9,320 nt of DNA from Afipia sp. (lineage in GTDB: Bacteria; Pseudomonadota; Alphaproteobacteria; Rhizobiales; Xanthobacteraceae): positions 1 to 9,320 of the forward strand of contig JAPLPA010000199.1 of NCBI GenBank assembly GCA_026400415.1, written 5' to 3'. The notes below the pieces were generated by a model. The model was not told the origin of the DNA and made no database searches. It saw only the letters and a list, made by a program, of their open reading frames with translations. Position numbers and translations under genes: made by a program. Positions 4,746 through 9,320 of this stretch are shown one piece after another (the stretch's first letter is position 1; every line of letters starts with the position of its first letter).

Positions 4746-5678
4746 ATGACCGCCACATATCCGCAGTTCGATTCTGCAACCGGGACAATTCACGGCGCAA
4801 CGCCATTTGAATGGACGCTGCTGCGCGCTATCCAACTGGGCGCACGCATCAGCGCGCTGTGGGGCTATCGCGGGTTCGGCGCGTGCTGCCGAATTCTGCA
4901 AAGACTTATCCCCGGCCGCGCATTCACGGTTATGCTGGCGCACGATACGGCGTTCAGGTTTCCCTTCGCGGATGGCTATTGGAGCATGTTGTTCGGTGGA
5001 GCCGAGATTTACGAACCCGAGATCGAGGGTTTTCTGAAAAGAACGTCGGGTGAAAAATACACGCTGGTCGATTGCGGCGCGAACTACGGATACTGGTCCG
5101 TGCTGGCATCCGGGCCGCGCTACGGTTCGCAAAGGGTCGTCGCCATCGAGCCGGCATCGGATACTTTTACGATTTTGAAAAGCAATGCGGTTCTGAACGG
5201 CAATCGCTTTGCCTGCATCAGGATGGCTGTCGGAGCGCGGTCAGGCCGCGTGCATCTGTCAGGCTACAAGCATGAAGCGCGCGCCGTGACCGACGCGGAC
5301 GATATCGATGGCGAAAACGTCGGGATGCTGACGCTGGATAGCCTGATTGATGACGGCCATATCGGCACGGGCGAGAAGACCGTCGTGAAGCTCGATGTCG
5401 AAGGACTGGAAATCGCCGCCCTCGCTGGCAGCCGGCGACTGCTCGAGAGCGATTGCGTCGTGATCTGCGAAGATCACGGCAGCGACAGGAATCATACCGT
5501 CTCGCGGCACATTCTGGAAAAAACGCCGCTCAAACTGTTTTGCTACGATCTTGTATTGGGACGTTTCGAAAACATAACGAACGTGGCCGCACTCGACCGC
5601 ATCAAGCGTTTTCGCAATCGCGGCTATAATGTTTTCGCCACAGCGTCACCATACTGGGAGGCAAGACTGCGTGCTTAG
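4746..5678 (+). CDS. FkbM-family SAM-dependent methyltransferase, 310 aa
   Basis: The Methyltransf_21/FkbM core is clear: SAM-binding motif I VDCGANYGYWSVL (108-120), VVAIEPASDTFTIL (131-144) with the acidic residue at the end of strand 2, and the family hallmark VVKLDVEGLEIAALAGSRRLL (213-233, written here in two parts: VVKLDVEGLE then IAALAGSRRLL). FkbM enzymes O-methylate sugars or other small hydroxyl groups and are common in surface-polysaccharide loci. The reading frame is open far upstream, but the ATG at 4746 has AGGA 6 nt before it and lies just after the GNAT-like stop; the upstream extension overlaps that gene in another frame and looks random. The first ~60 residues form an amphipathic or hydrophobic lead (WTLLRAIQLGARISALWGY) that may attach to the membrane surface. 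It is convergent with the GT39 gene (21 bp gap), with no clear terminator between them. Confidence 0.9.
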   Translation: MTATYPQFDSATGTIHGATPFEWTLLRAIQLGARISALWGYRGFGACCRILQRLIPGRAFTVMLAHDTAFRFPFADGYWSMLFGGAEIYEPEIEGFLKRTSGEKYTLVDCGANYGYWSVLASGPRYGSQRVVAIEPASDTFTILKSNAVLNGNRFACIRMAVGARSGRVHLSGYKHEARAVTDADDIDGENVGMLTLDSLIDDGHIGTGEKTVVKLDVEGLEIAALAGSRRLLESDCVVICEDHGSDRNHTVSRHILEKTPLKLFCYDLVLGRFENITNVAALDRIKRFRNRGYNVFATASPYWEARLRA

Positions 5679-5699
5679 AAAATCGTGATGGATTGCGCG

Positions 5700-7202
5700 C
5701 TAGCGCGGCAGCAATTCCGGCGCAGGCGAATGATCGAGCACATCGCCCGTCGGGCCTTCGGCCAGATCGATCTCATAGCTTTCGATGACCGTGCCGCGGC
5801 GCTTGCGCTTCAAGTCGCCGATTTTCTCGATCCGCGCGAAATCTTGCTTTAGGCGAATGGGACCGTTTGCAAAACCCACGAGTAGCATTTTGCCCTCGAG
5901 CAGGTCTGCGTCAGGCTCCGGTGCGTTCGTCCAGCGGTAGCGGTCGCCGCGCTGTGCCACGCATGTTCCGTTCGGCAAGTAAAACATCATCCACGCCGTC
6001 GAGCCGTAATCCTGTCCGAGAATGCAGCGCGCGCCCGTAGATTTGCGCATGTCCTCGATTTTTTGCGCGAGATCAGTCCAACCCACGCCGACGCTACGCA
6101 CGCTGGCGTCACGTCTGTAGCCAGTGAAAAAGCCGGTATTGGTCTGCACGATGAGGACGAGAAAAATCACAACCCCCGTTGGAAGCGCCCAGCGGCGGGA
6201 AAATTCCACTGCGCGCTGATTGATCCCTTTCCAGGAAACGCCCCATGCCGCATAGGCCGCCGCAATGGAAAACGCGGGATAGATTGGCCCGAACCAATTG
6301 GCCTCGACGCGATCGTGCAATGCATGCCAGAAAAAATAGAGGACGATAACCCAAAAGCTGACAGTGATGAGACCACGCACCGCATCGCCACCCGTGCCGC
6401 GCCGGGCAAGCGCCGAGAGACCGAGAATTCCGAGAATAAAGATTGACGGCGTCGCGAAAGCAAACTGAGTTGGAATCATCTCGCCGATATATTTCAGCTT
6501 GATGCTATCGAAGCGCGCGCGACCGATCTGTTTGATGAATGAAACCCATTGATGATCAGCGTTCCACAGGATCGCCGGTGAGAAGATGGCGAAAGCGACG
6601 ATGCCACCGAAATAGAGCCATGGCGACAGGAACCAGCGCCGCAGGCCTTTGACCATGACGAGCCACAAAAGAATTTCGGCACCAAAAAACAGCGCCGTAT
6701 ACTTCGAGAGCAGTGAGCAGCCAACTGCAGCTCCAACCGCGAGCCACCATACGCCGCGCCCCGTCTCGTAAATCTTGGCGAGAAAGAACAGAACGAAGGA
6801 CGATGCCACCATCAGTGGCGCATCAGGTGTAACGATCACCGTTCCAACAGCGGCCATCAGCGTAACGTTGAGAAAGATTGCGGCGCTGGACGCAATCCGC
6901 CGATTATCGAACAGGATGTTAGCTGTACGATATACCGCCCAGCTCATGGGCAGTGCGAGAAGGATCGACGTCACCCGGACGCCGAATTCCGTATCGCCCG
7001 CGATCATGGTGCCGAGACGAATGACCAGCGCGACCATCGGCGGGTGATCGTAGTAACCGCCGGCAAGATGTTTCGACCACGTCCAGTAATAAGCCTCGTC
7101 GAAGGTCAGCGGCGTAAACGTCGCGACAGCCAGACGCAGCAGCACAAGCGCAATTACGGTGATCGCCGTATTGCGGGCCAGCCTGGATTCTTCGATTGTC
7201 AT
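5700..7202 (-). CDS. GT39/ArnT-like membrane glycosyltransferase, 500 aa
   Basis: This polytopic membrane protein (about ten or eleven hydrophobic segments) begins with the signature of polyprenyl-phosphate-sugar-dependent transferases: FDEAYYWTWSKHLAGGYYDHPP (34-55 in two pieces: FDEAYYWTWSKHL, then GGYYDHPP), with the D35-E36 pair in the first periplasmic loop expected to be catalytic. Later loops carry ILWNADHQWVSF and WHALHDRVEANWFGP. The last ~120 residues form a soluble, probably periplasmic domain (CILGQDYGSTAWMMFYLPNG, two cysteines). Members transfer a sugar from a lipid carrier to lipid A, glycan or protein on the outer face of the inner membrane. The ATG at 7202 overlaps the stop of the upstream glycosyltransferase as ATGA, fixing the start and implying coupled translation. 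The acceptor is unknown; in this group of bacteria a lipid A sugar or hopanoid-like lipid is conceivable. Confidence 0.92.
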   Translation of the reverse strand: MTIEESRLARNTAITVIALVLLRLAVATFTPLTFDEAYYWTWSKHLAGGYYDHPPMVALVIRLGTMIAGDTEFGVRVTSILLALPMSWAVYRTANILFDNRRIASSAAIFLNVTLMAAVGTVIVTPDAPLMVASSFVLFFLAKIYETGRGVWWLAVGAAVGCSLLSKYTALFFGAEILLWLVMVKGLRRWFLSPWLYFGGIVAFAIFSPAILWNADHQWVSFIKQIGRARFDSIKLKYIGEMIPTQFAFATPSIFILGILGLSALARRGTGGDAVRGLITVSFWVIVLYFFWHALHDRVEANWFGPIYPAFSIAAAYAAWGVSWKGINQRAVEFSRRWALPTGVVIFLVLIVQTNTGFFTGYRRDASVRSVGVGWTDLAQKIEDMRKSTGARCILGQDYGSTAWMMFYLPNGTCVAQRGDRYRWTNAPEPDADLLEGKMLLVGFANGPIRLKQDFARIEKIGDLKRKRRGTVIESYEIDLAEGPTGDVLDHSPAPELLPR

Positions 7203-8311
7203 TTTGCGCGCCAGACAAAAAGGCTGGAGACTGCGTAATTCCAAACCACGCCCATCAATGCTCCCGCCGCTCCCGCCAGCCACCAGATCGGCTCCTGGTC
7301 GTAAACCGAGAATGCAACGCCAACATTGGCGAGAAGACCGACACCGCAGACAAGATAAAACAGCAGAAGTCCGCGCACGATACTGAAGCCCTTTAGCCGC
7401 TGATCGCGATAGGTCAGCCGATTGTTGAGAAAGAAGTTGCCGGTCATGGCGACAAACGCCGCAATCGCTTGCGATTCCGCGAACTCGACGCCGTATCGTT
7501 CGGACAAAATATAAAGCGTCACCAGATGCACAAAAAGGCCGACGCTGCCGACCAGTGCAAACAGCAGGAAGCGCAGCGACACCAGATCGTGCGTCATCTT
7601 CGCCAGCACAAGACCAAGAAAATCAAGCACCACCATGGAGTCCAGTTTGCTTTCGCCATGCAGTCGTGTGCCGAAGGAATAAGGAACTTCGACGACTCGC
7701 AGTTTGCCCCCCGCTGTCGCGACGAGATCAAGAAGAATCTTGAATCCCTGCACAGACAGCGAAGGTGCGAGCTGTTCGAATCGATCGCGCCGAATCATGA
7801 AGAAGCCGCTCATCGGATCGGCAACATTGACATGGAGCAGCTTGGTCGCGATCTTGGTGGCAAATACGCTGCCGCCTAACCGCGCTGACCCAAAACTGTC
7901 AGCGCTCCCGCCGCTCACATAGCGGCTACCGACGACGAGTTCGGCTTTATCCGCCGTGAGCAGTCCAAGCATCTTCGGCAATTGTGTTTCATCATGCTGC
8001 AGATCAGCGTCCATCACGGCGACGTAAGGCGCGCTCGATGCAAGGATGCCCTCGATGCATGCCCCGGAAAGTCCGCGCCGTCCGATGCGCCGGATACAAC
8101 GCGCGCGTGGATCGGTTTGGGCGAGCTGCCGCACGACGGCCCATGTGCCATCCGGCGAATTGTCATCGACAAAAATGACTTCCCACGCGATCCCCGCAAG
8201 CGCCGTATCGAGCTTTGCGAAAAGCTTCGGCACATTGTCGCGTTCGTTGAATGTTGGGACCACGACGCACAGTTGCCGCGCCGTGACTGCCGGTGGTGTC
8301 GATTCTGCCAT
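7199..8311 (-). CDS. Polyprenyl-phosphate glycosyltransferase (GT2, DPM1-like) fused to a GtrA membrane domain
   Basis: 370 aa in two parts. Residues about 14-235 are a family 2 glycosyltransferase of the dolichol-phosphate-mannose-synthase type: VVVPTFNERDN (17-27), IFVDDNSPDGT (46-56), the metal-binding DADLQHDE (101-108), DPMSGFFMIRRD (165-176) and YSFGTRLHGESKL (211-223). Residues about 245-368 are a GtrA domain with four hydrophobic helices, NFFLNNRLTYRD and a terminal WNYAVSSLFVW. The first part charges undecaprenyl phosphate with a hexose from a nucleotide sugar at the cytoplasmic face, and GtrA proteins are thought to flip the product. The stop overlaps the start of the GT39 transferase, its natural partner. 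The ATG at 8311 is chosen; an in-frame TTG at 8347 would give an unlikely N-terminus. No ribosome binding site is visible, and a promoter-like sequence ends only 7 bp before the ATG, so the mRNA may be leaderless. Confidence 0.93.
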   Translation of the reverse strand: MAESTPPAVTARQLCVVVPTFNERDNVPKLFAKLDTALAGIAWEVIFVDDNSPDGTWAVVRQLAQTDPRARCIRRIGRRGLSGACIEGILASSAPYVAVMDADLQHDETQLPKMLGLLTADKAELVVGSRYVSGGSADSFGSARLGGSVFATKIATKLLHVNVADPMSGFFMIRRDRFEQLAPSLSVQGFKILLDLVATAGGKLRVVEVPYSFGTRLHGESKLDSMVVLDFLGLVLAKMTHDLVSLRFLLFALVGSVGLFVHLVTLYILSERYGVEFAESQAIAAFVAMTGNFFLNNRLTYRDQRLKGFSIVRGLLLFYLVCGVGLLANVGVAFSVYDQEPIWWLAGAAGALMGVVWNYAVSSLFVWRAK

Positions 8312-8318
8312 GGCGCAG

Positions 8319-8347
8319 CGTATATCCGGCGCGCTACACGATGCCAA
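8319..8347 (-). promoter_or_regulatory. Candidate promoter of the GT2-GtrA gene, possibly leaderless
   Basis: On the minus strand TTGGCA (8347-8342) and TATACG (8324-8319) are spaced by 17 bp. Transcription would start at or within a few bases of the ATG at 8311, which fits the lack of a ribosome binding site. The -10 box matches the consensus at only four of six positions. Confidence 0.42.
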
Positions 8348-8415
8348 GGTACCGCCGGGCGGACGGGCTAGCCGGAAATCGGGTGGAAAACCAATAGGTT
8401 CGAGCCAAACATGCC

Positions 8416-8536
8416 AACGGCCACGGAGGGATCCGTTGAGAGATTTCGTTCAGCGCGTACATCCGGCGCCTATTCGTCTCTCAGGGTATCTTCTCGTGGC
8501 CGTTCCGGCGATGGAGCGGGGGCTGCGACATCGCCG
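8416..8536. other. Two adjacent stable hairpins in the intergenic region; candidate RNA structure
   Basis: Arms of 28 nt at 8416-8443 and 8477-8504 pair at 24 positions counting G-U pairs (plus-strand reading), including uninterrupted AACGGCCACG/CGTGGCCGTT at the base and TGAGAGA/TCTCTCA at the top, around a 33-nt loop holding a further GCGC/GCGC stem. Directly beside it CGGCGATG (8506-8513) pairs perfectly with CATCGCCG (8529-8536). No T-run follows on either strand, so these are not ordinary terminators. It could be a leader of the DUF72 gene, whose start is 50 bp further on, an independent small RNA on either strand, or a palindromic repeat. The strand is unresolved. Confidence 0.5.
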
Positions 8537-8585
8537 TTAGAAAGCTAAATGGGGATCGTCACGCCGTTCCGCAAGGGGAGTTTCA

Positions 8586-9320
8586 ATGGCAAGCAAATCC
8601 GGCAAAATCCATATCGGCGTCGGCGGCTGGACATTTCCGCCGTGGCGCGGCGTGTTCTATCCGGAAAAGCTGACGCAGGCCAAGGAACTGAGCTACGCGG
8701 CTTCCAAGCTCACCTCGATCGAGATCAACGGCACGTATTACGGTTCGCAGAAACCTGAAAGCTTCCGCAAGTGGCGTTCCGAGGTGCCGGACGGGTTTGT
8801 CTTCTCCGTCAAGGGGCCACGGTTCGCGACCAACCGGCGCGTGCTGGCGGAAGCCGGAGATTCCATCAAGCGCTTCTACGATTCCGGCGTGCTTGAGTTG
8901 CGCGATACGCTTGGACCCGTGTTGTGGCAATTCGCGCCGACCAAAAAATTCGACGAAGTGGATTTCGGCAAATTCCTGGAATTGCTGCCGCGCAAGCTTG
9001 AGGGCCGCGCGCTGCGCCACGTGGTTGAAGTGCGCAATGACAGCTTCATAGCGCCGTCGTTCATCGCACTGCTGCGGAAATTCGCGGTTCCCGTCGTCTA
9101 CGCGGATCACGCAAAATATCCGGCCATCGCCGACCTCACCGCCGATTTTGTTTATGCGCGGCTGCAAACCGGCAAGGACACAGTAAAAACCGCCTATCCG
9201 CCGAAAGCGCTCGATGTCTGGGCTAATCGCCTAAAGATTTGGGCCAAGGGCGGCGAACCCGATGACCTGTCGCGGGCGGACAAGACATCCGCTAAGAAGG
9301 AGGCGCGCGATGTATTTGCA
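8586..9320 (+). CDS. DUF72 (YecE-like) family protein, 3' end outside the window
   Basis: 245 codons are open to the window edge with no stop. The start reads MASKSGKIHIGVGGWTFPPW followed by RGVFYP, the usual DUF72 opening (strand, then G-W-x-x-x-x-W), then the SIEINGTYYG segment typical of the family, FVFSVKGPRF, LGPVLWQFAP, HVVEVRNDSF and VVYADHAKYP. These correspond to successive strands of a TIM-barrel-like fold. The biochemical role of DUF72 proteins is not established; a metal-dependent or nucleic-acid-related function has been supposed from the fold. GGGGAG lies 5 nt before the ATG. A DUF72 protein is usually about 240-300 aa, so most of the gene is here. It has no evident functional tie to the divergent glycosyltransferases. 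Confidence 0.92.
   Translation, partial: MASKSGKIHIGVGGWTFPPWRGVFYPEKLTQAKELSYAASKLTSIEINGTYYGSQKPESFRKWRSEVPDGFVFSVKGPRFATNRRVLAEAGDSIKRFYDSGVLELRDTLGPVLWQFAPTKKFDEVDFGKFLELLPRKLEGRALRHVVEVRNDSFIAPSFIALLRKFAVPVVYADHAKYPAIADLTADFVYARLQTGKDTVKTAYPPKALDVWANRLKIWAKGGEPDDLSRADKTSAKKEARDVFA

Noticed and set aside
3730..4806. Long open frame of 358 codons on the minus strand, antisense to the GNAT-like gene
   Set aside because: Arg/His/Gln-rich translation without any family motif. It mirrors the codon bias of the plus-strand gene, which has a ribosome binding site and GNAT-like motifs.
8416..8536. tRNA, SRP RNA, 6S RNA or a known riboswitch
   Set aside because: None of the hallmark motifs (TPsiC arm, the SRP GGAA tetraloop domain, the 6S central bubble, or riboswitch cores I know) could be found.

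Overview
The window looks like the chromosome of an alphaproteobacterium of the order Hyphomicrobiales (Rhizobiales), most likely the Bradyrhizobium/Rhodopseudomonas/Afipia group. Grounds: a GroEL C-terminus of alphaproteobacterial type, an HWE-family histidine kinase, a perfect EcfG-type general-stress promoter (GGAAC-N16-CGTT), and high-GC codon use throughout. The genus is an inference from style, not from a search.

Region 1 (1-1260). The 3' end of groEL and its terminator are followed by a convergent gene for a small secreted Gly/Tyr/Asn/Arg-rich protein with a clear EcfG promoter. On the far side of that gene lies a second, diverged copy of the last groEL codons and the groEL terminator, so the secreted-protein gene sits between direct repeats 620 bp apart.

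Region 2 (1261-2833, all minus strand). Reading in the direction of transcription: two unrecognised small proteins overlapping by ATGA, a gap of 78 bp, a 66-aa protein, and a soluble HWE histidine kinase that runs up to the second groEL-type terminator. The kinase and the EcfG promoter next door both point to the general stress response.

Region 3 (2834-3613) has no convincing gene. It holds a strong sigma70-like plus-strand promoter (TTGACA-17/18-TATATT), three predicted hairpins and a terminator-like hairpin with six T's. Together these predict a small RNA of about 130 nt. A second hairpin-rich stretch follows. It contains a perfect 16-bp tandem repeat, each copy of which can pair with the same upstream 16-nt segment.

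Region 4 (3614-5678, plus strand): a 40-aa single-pass membrane protein, a GNAT-like acyltransferase and an FkbM-family methyltransferase. The last two are 26 bp apart and probably co-transcribed.

Region 5 (5700-8311, minus strand, convergent with region 4): a polyprenyl-phosphate glycosyltransferase with a fused GtrA domain, overlapping by ATGA with a GT39/ArnT-like membrane glycosyltransferase. This is the usual pairing for loading a sugar onto a lipid carrier, flipping it, and transferring it outside the inner membrane. Acyl- and methyltransferase genes next to it suggest a locus for decorating a surface glycan or lipid.

Region 6 (8312-9320): an intergenic region with two adjacent stable hairpins, then the 5' part of a DUF72 (YecE-like) gene that runs off the window.
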